A model generated the notes under the pieces. That model was not told the origin of the DNA and ran no database searches. It worked only from the letters and a program-made list of their open reading frames with translations. Below, piece by piece: positions 54,404 through 62,810 of a stretch of 64,000 nt of DNA; within the stretch, counting starts at the first letter, position 1; the number at the start of each line of letters is the position of its first letter. Source of the stretch: Pannonibacter anstelovis (GTDB lineage: Bacteria; Pseudomonadota; Alphaproteobacteria; Rhizobiales; Stappiaceae); NCBI RefSeq assembly GCF_036881715.1, contig NZ_JBAKBF010000003.1, positions 310,001 through 374,000 of the forward strand, written 5' to 3'. A program made the translations under genes and the position numbers.

Positions 54404-55390
54404 ATGGGCAAAAAGAAGCCTTTGGTTGTCGTGACGCGCAAGCTTCCCGATGTGGTCGAGACGCGGATGCGAGAGCTGTTCGAAACCCGCCTCAACGAAA
54501 GCGACCGGCCGATGACGCAGGCCGAGCTGGTGGAGGCCGTGCGGACGGCAGACGTGCTGGTTCCCACCGTCACGGACCGGATTGATGCAGCCGTTCTGTC
54601 CCAGGCCGGGCCAAACCTCAAGCTCATCGCCAACTTCGGCAATGGCGTCGACAATATCGACGTGGTCAGCGCCAACAACCGCGGCATCAACGTCACCAAC
54701 ACGCCGGGGGTGCTGACCGAAGACACCGCCGACATGACCATGGCGCTGATCCTCGCCGTGCCGCGCCGGATCGCGGAAGGCATGAAGGTGATGGAAAAGG
54801 GTGAGTGGACCGGCTGGTCGCCCACATGGATGATGGGCCGCCGCATCTGGGGCAAGCGCCTCGGCATCATCGGCATGGGCCGGATCGGCCAGGCCGTTGC
54901 CCGCCGCGCCAAGGCCTTCGGCATGTCGATCCACTATCACAACCGCCGCCGCCTGCATTCGGATATCGAGGATGCGCTGGAAGCGACCTACTGGGACAGC
55001 CTCGACCAGATGCTGGCCCGCATGGATGTCGTGTCCGTCCACTGCCCGCACACACCCGGCACCTTCCATCTGCTTTCGGCCCGCCGCCTGAAGCTGATGA
55101 AGAAGGACGCCTATGTGGTGAACACGGCCCGTGGCGAAGTGATCGACGAAACCGCGCTGATCCGCCAGCTGGAGTCCGGCGATCTGGCCGGCGCCGGCCT
55201 CGACGTATTCGAGCACGAGCCTGCGGTGAACCCGAAGCTGGCGCAGATGCCGAACGTTCTGCTGCTGCCGCATATGGGCTCGGCCACCATCGAGGGCCGT
55301 ATCGAAATGGGCGAGAAGGTCATCATCAACATCAAGACCTTCATGGACGGCCACCGCCCGCCGGACCGCGTGCTGCCGTCGATGCTCTGA
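54404..55390 (+). CDS. 2-hydroxyacid dehydrogenase, probable glyoxylate/hydroxypyruvate reductase
   Basis: 328 residues. NAD(P) Rossmann motif IIGMGRIGQAVARRAKAFGM, then VSVHCPHTPGTFHLL, VVNTARGEVIDETALI and the catalytic His in LLLPHMGSATIEGR. The double-glycine helix and VGNGVDNID-type segment (NFGNGVDNIDVVSANNRGIN) resemble alphaproteobacterial D-glycerate dehydrogenase/GyaR. It reduces glyoxylate or hydroxypyruvate. Followed by a terminator. Confidence 0.92.
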   Translation: MGKKKPLVVVTRKLPDVVETRMRELFETRLNESDRPMTQAELVEAVRTADVLVPTVTDRIDAAVLSQAGPNLKLIANFGNGVDNIDVVSANNRGINVTNTPGVLTEDTADMTMALILAVPRRIAEGMKVMEKGEWTGWSPTWMMGRRIWGKRLGIIGMGRIGQAVARRAKAFGMSIHYHNRRRLHSDIEDALEATYWDSLDQMLARMDVVSVHCPHTPGTFHLLSARRLKLMKKDAYVVNTARGEVIDETALIRQLESGDLAGAGLDVFEHEPAVNPKLAQMPNVLLLPHMGSATIEGRIEMGEKVIINIKTFMDGHRPPDRVLPSML

Positions 55391-55415
55391 GGAGCGGTAC
55401 AGGATACGAAATGAC

Positions 55416-55443
55416 GCCGGAGGGGATGCTCTCCGGCCTTTTT
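55416..55443 (+). terminator. Terminator after the hydroxyacid dehydrogenase gene
   Basis: GCCGGAG (55416-55422) and CTCCGGC (55431-55437) pair perfectly, then CTTTTTG. It also lies just past the dnaQ stop on the other strand's side (55516). Confidence 0.88.
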
Positions 55444-55515
55444 GTTGGGTGGTTTGTTGCCTGATTCCGGAGTGCTGAGTGGAGACGCCTCCACAAGGCA
55501 CAGCTCTCCAGCCCC

Positions 55516-56238
55516 TTACTCCGCCGCAGGCTCGTATTTTTTCCAGAGGGCGCTGTCACCCATCTTGGCGATGAAAGCCGCGTGGGCGGCCTTTTCTTGC
55601 TCTGTCAGCCGTGGTGCCAGTGGCTGGGGCCGGGGGCGGGCGGGGGCTGCAACAAGTGGGCCGCCCGAGACATCGTCAGCACTGCTGGACTTGCGTTCCG
55701 CCTCATCCATAAGCCCCAGCGCTGTCTGGCGGCCGCCGAGCAGCTCCAGATAGACCTCCGCCAGCAGCTCACTGTCGAGAAGCGCGCCGTGCTTGGTACG
55801 GCGGGAATTATCAATGCCAAAGCGCGAGCAGAGAGCGTCGAGCGAGTAGGGGCCTGAGGAGAATTTCCGCCGCGCCATGGCCAGCGTATCAAGCACCTGG
55901 CTCTGCGGGATCGGCGGACGGCCGAGCCGCCCCAGCTCCATGTTGATGAAGCCCATGTCGAACGAAGCGTTGTGGATCACCAGCGTGGCGTCACCAACGA
56001 AGGCGAGAAAATCATCCGCAACTTCCGCAAATTTCGGCTTGTCCGACAGGAACTCGGTAGAAAGGCCGTGAACGGCGAAGGCGCCCTCCGGCACATCCCG
56101 CTCCGGATTGATGTAGACGTGGAAGGTGCGGCCCGTGGCGACATGATTGATCAGTTCCACACCGCCGATTTCCACCAGCCGGTCGCCGCTGCGCGGGTCA
56201 AGGCCCGTGGTTTCGGTATCGAAGGCAATTTCGCGCAT
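55516..56238 (-). CDS. dnaQ: DNA polymerase III epsilon (proofreading) subunit
   Basis: 240 residues. Exonuclease motifs are intact: EIAFDTETTGLDPRSGDRLV, LVIHNASFDMGFINMELGRL and TKHGALLDSELLAEVYLELL. The C-terminal ~60 residues are a Pro/Ala-rich linker and a short helical tail that binds DnaE. It proofreads chromosomal replication. In related genomes secB lies beside it; here the neighbour is a hydroxyacid dehydrogenase. coaE ends 118 bases upstream. Confidence 0.96.
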   Translation of the reverse strand: MREIAFDTETTGLDPRSGDRLVEIGGVELINHVATGRTFHVYINPERDVPEGAFAVHGLSTEFLSDKPKFAEVADDFLAFVGDATLVIHNASFDMGFINMELGRLGRPPIPQSQVLDTLAMARRKFSSGPYSLDALCSRFGIDNSRRTKHGALLDSELLAEVYLELLGGRQTALGLMDEAERKSSSADDVSGGPLVAAPARPRPQPLAPRLTEQEKAAHAAFIAKMGDSALWKKYEPAAE

Positions 56239-56355
56239 GGCAGTCTGTCATCCTGATGCACCGGCATCCGCCAGTATTCCGGGGCGAGTGTGGGAACGGG
56301 CGGGGCAGGGCGCAAGGCTTTCCTTGGCTTTTCCCCGGCCGCATGACGTTTCCGC

Positions 56356-56943
56356 TCAGGCTTTTCCGGAGAGCGCACGAATAATCGAATGGACCGCCCG
56401 GCGGGCTGGTGCCAGACCGGAATTGGTCTCAATGATGAAATGCGCCCGGCGGCGCTTGTCCGCATCCGGCATCTGGCGGGCCAGGATGGCCTCGAACCGC
56501 TGCACCGTCATGCCCGGACGGGCGAGGGCCCGCTCGCGCTGAACCTCTGCCGGAGCAGACACGACAACCACCGCATCCATCCGCCTTTCGCCGCCGGTCT
56601 CGAACAGCAGCGGAATATCCAGCACCACCATGCGGCGGCCTTCCGCCCGTGCCCTGGAAAGAAAGTTCGCTTCCTCCTCATGCACCAGCGGATGGATGAT
56701 GGCTTCGAGCCTTGCGATGGCCTCCGGCTTGCCCAGTACCGCCTCGCCAAGACGCGTGCGGTCCACTTTGCCGTCCGCCGTGGTGCCGGGAAAGGCGGCC
56801 TCGATCAGCGGTACGGCGCGCCCGGCGTAGAGCGCATGCACAGCGGCATCGGCGTCATGCACCGGCACGCCGGCCTCGGCGAACATCTTCGCGGTGGCCG
56901 ATTTGCCCATGGCGATGGACCCGGTGAGGCCGAGGCGGATCAT
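56356..56943 (-). CDS. coaE: Dephospho-CoA kinase
   Basis: 195 residues. P-loop RLGLTGSIAMGKSATAKMFA at the N-terminus, GVPVHDADAAVHALY and VVLDIPLLFETGGERRMDAV are signatures. It performs the last step of CoA synthesis. Its ATG overlaps the aroE stop by four bases, and it belongs to the minus-strand series ppsR-maf-aroE-coaE-dnaQ leading away from the origin. Confidence 0.97.
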   Translation of the reverse strand: MIRLGLTGSIAMGKSATAKMFAEAGVPVHDADAAVHALYAGRAVPLIEAAFPGTTADGKVDRTRLGEAVLGKPEAIARLEAIIHPLVHEEEANFLSRARAEGRRMVVLDIPLLFETGGERRMDAVVVVSAPAEVQRERALARPGMTVQRFEAILARQMPDADKRRRAHFIIETNSGLAPARRAVHSIIRALSGKA

Positions 56944-57782
56944 TCCGTGACACCCAGATCCTTGAGGATGAGGCTGCGCAGCTCCGCATCTACCTCCGGC
57001 CGGATGCCGAACCAGCGCTCGAAGCCGTAGACCGCCTGATGCAGCAGCATGCCGAGACCATCCACCGTAGGATTGCCGCGTGCCGCCGCAGCCTTCAGCA
57101 GATCCGTCTGCAGCGGCGAATAGACCGCGTCGGTGACCAGCGCCGTGCGGGGCAGGGGATCAAGATCGATTTCCAGCGGCGGTTTGCCTGTCATGCCAAG
57201 CGATGTGGTGTTGACCAGAACGGATGCTTGTCCAAGGATTGTCCCCAGCTTGTCCCATCCATGAGCCACAACAGCGGCACCGAAATGATCCGCCAGAAGG
57301 CTGGCTTTTTCTTCGGTGCGGTTAACAACGTGAATTTTGGAGAAGCCACGCGACAGCAGCGCCCAGATGACTGCACGCGCTGCGCCGCCCGCGCCCAGAA
57401 CCACGGCGGTGCCGCCGGCCTTGTCCCAGCCTGGTGCCCACTGGTCGAGATTGCCCAGGAAGCCGAGCCCGTCGGTGTTGGCGCCCATCAGCCGGCCCTC
57501 TTCCAGCCAGAGCGTGTTGACCGCGCCCATGGCCTTGGCAGCCGGGTCCAGCCAGTCGCAAAGCCCGGCCACCAATTCCTTGTGCGGAACGGTGACATTG
57601 GCACCGGTGAGGCCAGCGGCTGAAAGGTTCCGGTAAAAGGCTTCGGCCCCCTCCGGCTCGACGCCCATGCGGATGTATTCTCCCTCAAGCCCATGCTTTT
57701 TCAGCCAGTAGCCATGCACGAGGGGCGAGCGGGAATGGGTGACGGGCCAGCCGGTGATGGCGGCGCGGCGGATGGCAGTCAT
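56940..57782 (-). CDS. aroE: Shikimate dehydrogenase
   Basis: 280 residues. AAITGWPVTHSRSPLVHGYW binds shikimate, ANVTVPHKELVAGLCD has the catalytic Lys, and AVVLGAGGAARAVIWALLSR binds NADP. It reduces dehydroshikimate for aromatic amino acids. ATG 57782 overlaps the maf stop (ATGA); the open frame to 57908 is the maf shadow. Confidence 0.97.
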   Translation of the reverse strand: MTAIRRAAITGWPVTHSRSPLVHGYWLKKHGLEGEYIRMGVEPEGAEAFYRNLSAAGLTGANVTVPHKELVAGLCDWLDPAAKAMGAVNTLWLEEGRLMGANTDGLGFLGNLDQWAPGWDKAGGTAVVLGAGGAARAVIWALLSRGFSKIHVVNRTEEKASLLADHFGAAVVAHGWDKLGTILGQASVLVNTTSLGMTGKPPLEIDLDPLPRTALVTDAVYSPLQTDLLKAAAARGNPTVDGLGMLLHQAVYGFERWFGIRPEVDAELRSLILKDLGVTE

Positions 57783-58372
57783 GGATGGATTTCTCCCTTC
57801 TCCCGCAGGAATCCAAGCAGGGGCAGAAGCGGCAGCCCCAGAATGGTGAAGTAATCGCCCTCGATCCGCTCGAACAGGCGGATGCCGAGGCCTTCCAGCT
57901 GGTAGCACCCGACACTCGACAGGGCCGCTGCCCCTGCAGCGGCGAGATAGGCATCAAGCTCCGCATCGCTCAAGGCGCGCATGTGCAGACGGGCAGTGGA
58001 AACATGGCTCCAGAGCACTTGGCCGCCTTGCGCGACGACCACAGACGAATGCAGATCGTGGGCCTTGCCGGCCAAAAGGGCCAGCTGGGCGCGTGCCGCG
58101 GCAAGATCTGCGGGTTTGGTGAAGCGGGTGGAGCCGAGCCCCAGCACCTGATCAGCGCCGATCACCAGATCACCGGGACGGCGCAGCGCCACATCCAGCG
58201 CCTTGGCCTTCCCCAGAACATGGGCGATTTCCTGGGGCCCGGCACCTGCTTCCAGCAGCGGGCGCTCGATTTCGCGCTCGTCCACGCCTGCCGGATCGAC
58301 GGCAAAATCAAGCCCTGCATTGCGCAGAAGCGTCGCGCGGATGCTGCTGCCGCTGGCCAGAACAAGGGTCAT
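57779..58372 (-). CDS. maf: Maf-family nucleotide pyrophosphatase
   Basis: 197 residues. LVLASGSSIRATLLRNAGLD at the N-terminus, VDEREIERPLLEAGAGPQEI, VIGADQVLGLGSTRFTKPAD and SSVGCYQLEGLGIRLFERIE are Maf signatures. Such enzymes hydrolyse modified or canonical dNTPs to monophosphates and can affect septum formation. It overlaps aroE by four bases and follows ppsR by 33 bases. Confidence 0.95.
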   Translation of the reverse strand: MTLVLASGSSIRATLLRNAGLDFAVDPAGVDEREIERPLLEAGAGPQEIAHVLGKAKALDVALRRPGDLVIGADQVLGLGSTRFTKPADLAAARAQLALLAGKAHDLHSSVVVAQGGQVLWSHVSTARLHMRALSDAELDAYLAAAGAAALSSVGCYQLEGLGIRLFERIEGDYFTILGLPLLPLLGFLREKGEIHP

Positions 58373-58405
58373 ATGGGGGATTCCTCCAGATTTTTCGTCT
58401 TGCGC

Positions 58406-59254
58406 CTAAATCCCGCCGGCTTCCCGGGCAGTCTGACGATGGCCCCGGAACAGCTCCATGATCTCGGCTGCGGTCTCTTCAATGGAGCGGCGCGTCACGT
58501 CGATCAAGGGCCATCCCTGTTCGACACAAAGGCGGCGGGTGGCGGCAATCTCGCGGGCGATCTCCCGCCGGTCCACATACGTATCGCCGTAACCATCTGC
58601 ATTCAAAGACAAAACGCGGTTCTGGCGGATCTGCTGGACACGCTCCGGCGAGGCAATGAGGCCTACCACCAGCGGATAGCGGAGGCCCAGGAGCTGGTCA
58701 GGCAATGGAATCCCAGGAACAATCGGCACGTTGGCACATTTGATTCCGCGGTTGGCGAGGTAAATGCAGGTCGGCGTCTTGGAGGTTCGGGAAATGCCCA
58801 CCAGAACGATATCGGCTTCTTCCAGCTTTCCGGCGATCTGCCCGTCATCATGCATCATGGTGTAGTTCAGCGCGTCGATCCGCTTGAAGTACTCTGCATC
58901 GAGCGCGTGCTGGCCACCAATGCGGCGGGTCAGCGGTACGTTGAGATAGGCCTGAAACACGGCAAAGACCGGGTCGAGGATGTTGACGAAGGGCACGCCG
59001 ATTTCGCGGCAGAACCGTTCGAGACGGCCGGAAATCTCCGGATCGACAAGGGTATAGAGCACAATCCCCGGTGCAGACTCGATCTGAGCCGTCACCCGGT
59101 CCAGCTGCTTGTGGCTGCGCACCAGCGGATAGAGATGCTCGATGGACTGCACATCGTCATACTGAACCGTCGCCGCCCGGGCCACCGTCATGAGCGTTTC
59201 GCCAGTCGAATCGGACACAAGATGGAGGTGAAAGTAGTGTGTCGACTTTCCCAC
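58406..59254 (-). CDS. Pyruvate-phosphate dikinase/PEP-synthase regulatory protein (DUF299, RP001 family)
   Basis: 282 residues from a GTG start. HLHLVSDSTGETLMTVARAA at the N-terminus and the nucleotide-binding VGISRTSKTPTCIYLANRGI with IVPGIPLPDQLLGL mark the DUF299 kinase/pyrophosphorylase that switches PPDK or PpsA on and off. In alphaproteobacteria this gene, called RP001, borders the replication origin, with hemE on the other side, exactly as here. Confidence 0.95.
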   Translation of the reverse strand: MGKSTHYFHLHLVSDSTGETLMTVARAATVQYDDVQSIEHLYPLVRSHKQLDRVTAQIESAPGIVLYTLVDPEISGRLERFCREIGVPFVNILDPVFAVFQAYLNVPLTRRIGGQHALDAEYFKRIDALNYTMMHDDGQIAGKLEEADIVLVGISRTSKTPTCIYLANRGIKCANVPIVPGIPLPDQLLGLRYPLVVGLIASPERVQQIRQNRVLSLNADGYGDTYVDRREIAREIAATRRLCVEQGWPLIDVTRRSIEETAAEIMELFRGHRQTAREAGGI

Positions 59255-59687
59255 AACAAAACCTCGCCTCTGTTGACGGAAGGGGACAAGTCAGCCCTCC
59301 CGCCCTTTGGGGCCAAAACTTATGCCCGCTGGCTCTATCTTCTTAACAGAGCGTAAATTTCCGGCAACCGGCGCCGAAACGGTTTCCCGCACATGTGGAT
59401 TAACATGGGCCTGACTCGTTGCCGACAGGTTATCCACTCATGCCCAATTCCTTAATGGATCCTTAAAAAACGAACATCCTACTGATTTCATTCAGGTAAC
59501 AGGTTCCGTACAATTTTAATAAAATCTGTTGTCCAGAAACTGCGGCGTTTTCTCCCGGCGCGAAAATGACCTGAACCGATTGTGGACAACGAATGATCCC
59601 GGTAATCCACTCACAAGAATAAGAAACAGATTCAAATCAATCAGAGACTCCCTTTATAGGGACCTGCCCGGGATAAAGGAAAAAGCC
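59255..59687. other. Probable chromosomal replication origin (oriC)
   Basis: 433 bases between divergent ppsR and hemE. DnaA-box-like 9-mers against TTATCCACA: 59394-59402 (minus, 8/9), 59430-59438 (TTATCCACT, 8/9), 59529-59537 (TTGTCCAGA, 7/9), 59581-59589 (minus, 8/9), 59603-59611 (TAATCCACT, 7/9). The stretch 59460-59527 is AT-rich (TTAAAAAACG, ATTTTAATAAAAT) and may be the unwinding element. A CtrA-type site is at 59452-59466. The location matches the Caulobacter and rickettsial origin between hemE and RP001. The region also must hold hemE and ppsR promoters; a long open frame across it is not a gene. Confidence 0.88.
59452..59466. promoter_or_regulatory. CtrA-type binding site in oriC
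   Basis: TTAATGGATCCTTAA is an exact TTAA-N7-TTAA, the CtrA recognition pattern. It lies between the DnaA-like box at 59430 and the AT-rich stretch, as in the Caulobacter origin where CtrA blocks initiation. Further TTAAC half-sites are near 59343 and 59400. Confidence 0.7.
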
Positions 59688-60716
59688 ATGAAGTCATCCG
59701 ACCGTGCCGTCATGAGGGTGCTCGCAGGCGAACGCCTGTGGCCGCCTCCCATCTGGATGATGCGGCAGGCTGGACGCTATCTGCCGGAGTACCGGGAGGT
59801 CAGAGCGAAAGCGAAGAACTTCCTCGACTTCTGCTACAACCCGGATCTGGCAACCGAAGTCACACTTCAGCCGATCCGCCGCTATGGCTTTGATGCATCC
59901 ATCCTGTTCTCGGACATCTTCGTCGTTCCGGATGCCATCGGCTATCCGGTTCGCTTTGAAGAGGGACGTGGTCCTGTACTTGAGCCCTTGAGCGAAGCGA
60001 TCCTTGATACGCTGGACCAGTCACGGGCAGACAGGCACCTCGATCCGGTGATTGAGACCGTAACGCGGCTGCGCCGCGAGCTCCCTGAGGAGACAACGCT
60101 CCTCGGTTTCTGCGGTGCCCCATGGACCGTTGCCTGCTATTCTGTCGCCGGACATACGACGCAGGACCAGACGGCAGCCCGCGTGGGCGCCTATCGCAAT
60201 CCTGCCCTGATGCAGCGCTTCATCGATCAGCTGGTGACCGCTTCGATCCGCTATCTCATCCGTCAGCTCGATGCAGGCGCCGATGCGGTCCAGATTTTTG
60301 ACACCTGGGCCGGGGTGCTGGATGAGGAAGGCTTCCGCAGGTGGTCTATCGAGCCCACCAGAGCGATTGTCGAGGGTGTGAAGGGTGCCCGCCCCGGCGC
60401 CCGCATCATCGGCTTCCCGAAGGCCTCCTCGGCCCGTCTGGAGGCATATGTGGCCGGCACGGGCGTGGATGCGGTAGGCTTGGACTGGACCGCACCCGAT
60501 CATGTGGCACAGGCGATCCAGAAAAAGGTCCCGGTGCAGGGCAATCTTGATCCAATGCGGCTGGTGGCCGGCGGGGCCGCGCTTGATGAGGGTATCGCTC
60601 ATGTGCTGAAGGCGCTGGGGCAGGGGCCGCTGATCTTCAACCTCGGCCATGGCGTAACACCTGAAACCGATCCGGCCCATGTGGCGCGGATGGTCGAACG
60701 CGTCCGTCAGGGCTGA
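59688..60716 (+). CDS. hemE: Uroporphyrinogen decarboxylase
   Basis: 342 residues. PPIWMMRQAGRYLPEYREVR is the substrate-binding N-terminus; ASILFSDIFVVPDAIG, FCGAPWTVACYSVAG and FNLGHGVTPETDPAHV are typical. It makes coproporphyrinogen III in heme synthesis. ATG 59688 has AAGGA upstream; the in-frame ORF back to 59529 crosses the origin and is rejected. hemJ follows 10 bases later. Confidence 0.98.
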   Translation: MKSSDRAVMRVLAGERLWPPPIWMMRQAGRYLPEYREVRAKAKNFLDFCYNPDLATEVTLQPIRRYGFDASILFSDIFVVPDAIGYPVRFEEGRGPVLEPLSEAILDTLDQSRADRHLDPVIETVTRLRRELPEETTLLGFCGAPWTVACYSVAGHTTQDQTAARVGAYRNPALMQRFIDQLVTASIRYLIRQLDAGADAVQIFDTWAGVLDEEGFRRWSIEPTRAIVEGVKGARPGARIIGFPKASSARLEAYVAGTGVDAVGLDWTAPDHVAQAIQKKVPVQGNLDPMRLVAGGAALDEGIAHVLKALGQGPLIFNLGHGVTPETDPAHVARMVERVRQG

Positions 60717-60726
60717 GGAGGATAAA

Positions 60727-61155
60727 ATGGATCTCTATCTTTGGCTCAAGTCGCTGCATGTCATCTCGATCATCGCCTGGATGGCCGGGATGCTCTATCT
60801 GCCGCGGCTCTTCGTCTATCACTGCGATGCTACACCGGGCTCTGCCCAGTCGGAAACCTTCAAGGTGATGGAGCGCCGCCTGCTCAAGGCGATCATCAAT
60901 CCGGCTATGATCTCGTCCTGGATCTTCGGCCTGTGGGTTGCCTATGAAATCAATGCTTTCAGCGATGGCTGGTTCCACGCCAAGCTGACGCTGGTTCTGC
61001 TGATGAGCGGGGCTCATGGATATCTGGCAGGACGGGTGAAGGTATTCGCGCGCGACGAGAACACAAAGCCTGCGAAGTTCTACCGGATCCTCAATGAAGT
61101 GCCGACGGTTCTGATGATCCTTATCGTCATTCTTGTGATTGGTAAGCCATTCTGA
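60727..61155 (+). CDS. hemJ: Protoporphyrinogen IX oxidase, HemJ type
   Basis: 142 residues with four membrane helices. SLHVISIIAWMAGMLYLPRL and FVYHCDATPGSAQSETF carry the conserved His residues of HemJ; ERRLLKAIINPAMISSWIFG and SGAHGYLAG follow. It is the coenzyme-independent enzyme for the penultimate heme step in many alphaproteobacteria. ATG 60727 follows GAGGAGGAT. Same operon as hemE; terminator 47 bases downstream. Confidence 0.95.
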   Translation: MDLYLWLKSLHVISIIAWMAGMLYLPRLFVYHCDATPGSAQSETFKVMERRLLKAIINPAMISSWIFGLWVAYEINAFSDGWFHAKLTLVLLMSGAHGYLAGRVKVFARDENTKPAKFYRILNEVPTVLMILIVILVIGKPF

Positions 61156-61201
61156 CATGTCCGCGCCGTTCTGACGCAGCGGATACAATCGATTTGACAG
61201 G

Positions 61202-61239
61202 CCCCGCGAGAACAGAAGCCTCTTGCGGGGTTTCGTTTT
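61202..61239 (+). terminator. Terminator after hemJ
   Basis: A 10-bp stem (61202-61211 with 61221-61230, one G-U) followed by TTTCGTTTT. It separates hemE-hemJ from rho. Confidence 0.88.
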
Positions 61240-61435
61240 AAGAGTTATGGTCCGCGTCAACTTCACGTAAGGTGCGCCGAGGCTCTCATCCCGGATGCAC
61301 CACTGCCGAAGCAAAGCCGGTTATCCCCTCGACCGGTCTTCCGTGACAGCTTCCACTTCTGTTTCCGTTTTTTCATTCCAGAACCAGAAGCGTCTTTTCA
61401 CATACCCACCCTCCAACAGAGATTGATCCCTATTG
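61240..61435 (+). promoter_or_regulatory. C/U-rich rho leader (possible Rho autoregulation)
   Basis: The stretch about 61325-61430 is visibly rich in C and T and poor in G, with many CC, TC and TTCC groups, as in Rho-utilisation sites. rho leaders in other bacteria are attenuated by Rho itself. The promoter should lie in 61240-61325 but no convincing -35/-10 pair was found. Confidence 0.45.
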
Positions 61436-62701
61436 ATGCGGGAAATGAAACTCAAAGACCTCAAAGAGAAGACACCAACCGAGCTGCTGGCCTTCGCCGA
61501 AGAGCTCGAAGTCGAGAACGCCAGCACAATGCGCAAGCAGGAGCTGATGTTCGCCATCCTCAAGCGGCTTGCAGCCCAGGATGTAGAGATCATCGGCGAA
61601 GGTGTCGTAGAAGTACTCCAGGACGGCTTCGGTTTTCTCCGTTCGCCAGACGCAAATTATCTCCCCGGCCCTGACGATATTTATGTTTCCCCCTCGCAGA
61701 TCCGGCGCTTCTCGCTTCGCACCGGCGATACGGTTGAAGGCCAGATCCGCAGCCCCAAAGAGGGCGAGCGCTATTTCGCGCTTCTCAAGGTCAACACGAT
61801 CAATTTTGAAGATCCGGAAAAGACCCGCCACAAGGTGCATTTCGACAATCTGACGCCGCTCTATCCCGATGAGCGCTTCAAGATGGAAGTCGCCGACGCT
61901 GCCACCAAGGATCTTTCTTCCCGCATCATCGATCTGGTGGCACCGCTCGGCAAGGGCCAGCGCGCTCTGATCACCGCGCCGCCGCGCACCGGTAAGACGG
62001 TGTTCCTGCAGAACATCGCCAAGTCCATCACCACGAACCACCCCGAGTGCTATCTCATCGTTCTCCTGATCGATGAGCGTCCCGAAGAAGTGACGGACAT
62101 GCAGCGCACCGTGAAGGGTGAAGTGGTTTCCTCCACCTTCGACGAACCGGCTGTCCGCCACGTGCAGGTGGCGGAAATGGTCATTGAGAAGGCCAAGCGC
62201 CTGGTGGAACATGGCCGCGACGTGGTCATTCTGCTCGACTCCATCACCCGCCTTGGCCGCGCCTACAACACCGTCGTGCCGTCCTCCGGCAAGGTACTGA
62301 CCGGTGGTGTGGACGCCAACGCCCTGCAGCGCCCGAAGCGTTTCTTCGGTGCGGCGCGTAACATCGAAGAGGGTGGTTCGCTCACCATCATCGCCACCGC
62401 GCTGATCGACACTGGCAGCCGCATGGACGAAGTGATCTTCGAAGAGTTCAAGGGCACGGGTAACTCCGAAATCATTCTGGACCGGAAGATCTCCGACAAG
62501 CGTGTTTACCCGGCCATCGACATCCAGCGGTCGGGCACCCGCAAGGAAGAGCTGCTGGTGCCGCCGGAGCGTCTCAAAAAGACCTTCGTCCTGCGCCGTA
62601 TTCTCAACCCGATGGGTACGGTCGATGCGGTCGAGTTCCTGCTCGACAAGCTCAAGCAGACCAAGTCCAACGACGATTTCTTCGACAGTATGAACACCTG
62701 A
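61436..62701 (+). CDS. rho: Transcription termination factor Rho
   Basis: 421 residues. N-terminal RNA-binding domain (KTPTELLAFAEELEVENAST, DGFGFLRSPDANYLPGPDDI) and the hexameric RecA-type motor (ALITAPPRTGKTVFLQNIAK near 178, VILLDSITRLGRAYNTVVPS, VDANALQRPKRFFGAARNIE). ATG 61436 (MREMKLKDLK) was chosen; ATG 61445 and TTG 61433 are alternatives, and none has a strong ribosome site. It is followed by a strong terminator. Confidence 0.98.
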   Translation: MREMKLKDLKEKTPTELLAFAEELEVENASTMRKQELMFAILKRLAAQDVEIIGEGVVEVLQDGFGFLRSPDANYLPGPDDIYVSPSQIRRFSLRTGDTVEGQIRSPKEGERYFALLKVNTINFEDPEKTRHKVHFDNLTPLYPDERFKMEVADAATKDLSSRIIDLVAPLGKGQRALITAPPRTGKTVFLQNIAKSITTNHPECYLIVLLIDERPEEVTDMQRTVKGEVVSSTFDEPAVRHVQVAEMVIEKAKRLVEHGRDVVILLDSITRLGRAYNTVVPSSGKVLTGGVDANALQRPKRFFGAARNIEEGGSLTIIATALIDTGSRMDEVIFEEFKGTGNSEIILDRKISDKRVYPAIDIQRSGTRKEELLVPPERLKKTFVLRRILNPMGTVDAVEFLLDKLKQTKSNDDFFDSMNT

Positions 62702-62724
62702 TCCGATTCGGATACGGATCATTC

Positions 62725-62757
62725 AAACCCCCGGCTGGCAACGGCCGGGGGTTTCTG
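62725..62757 (+). terminator. Terminator after rho
   Basis: AAACCCCCGGC (62725-62735) pairs perfectly with GCCGGGGGTTT (62744-62754) around an 8-base loop, then CTGTTT. Confidence 0.9.
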
Positions 62758-62810
62758 TTTGAGCCTATGGATTCGGTTTCGTATCAATCAGCTGCGGGAA
62801 GGAGAATGCC

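Noticed and set aside
59529..59687. N-terminal extension of hemE through the origin
   Set aside because: The extension is not HemE-like; the ATG at 59688 has a ribosome site and gives the family N-terminus.
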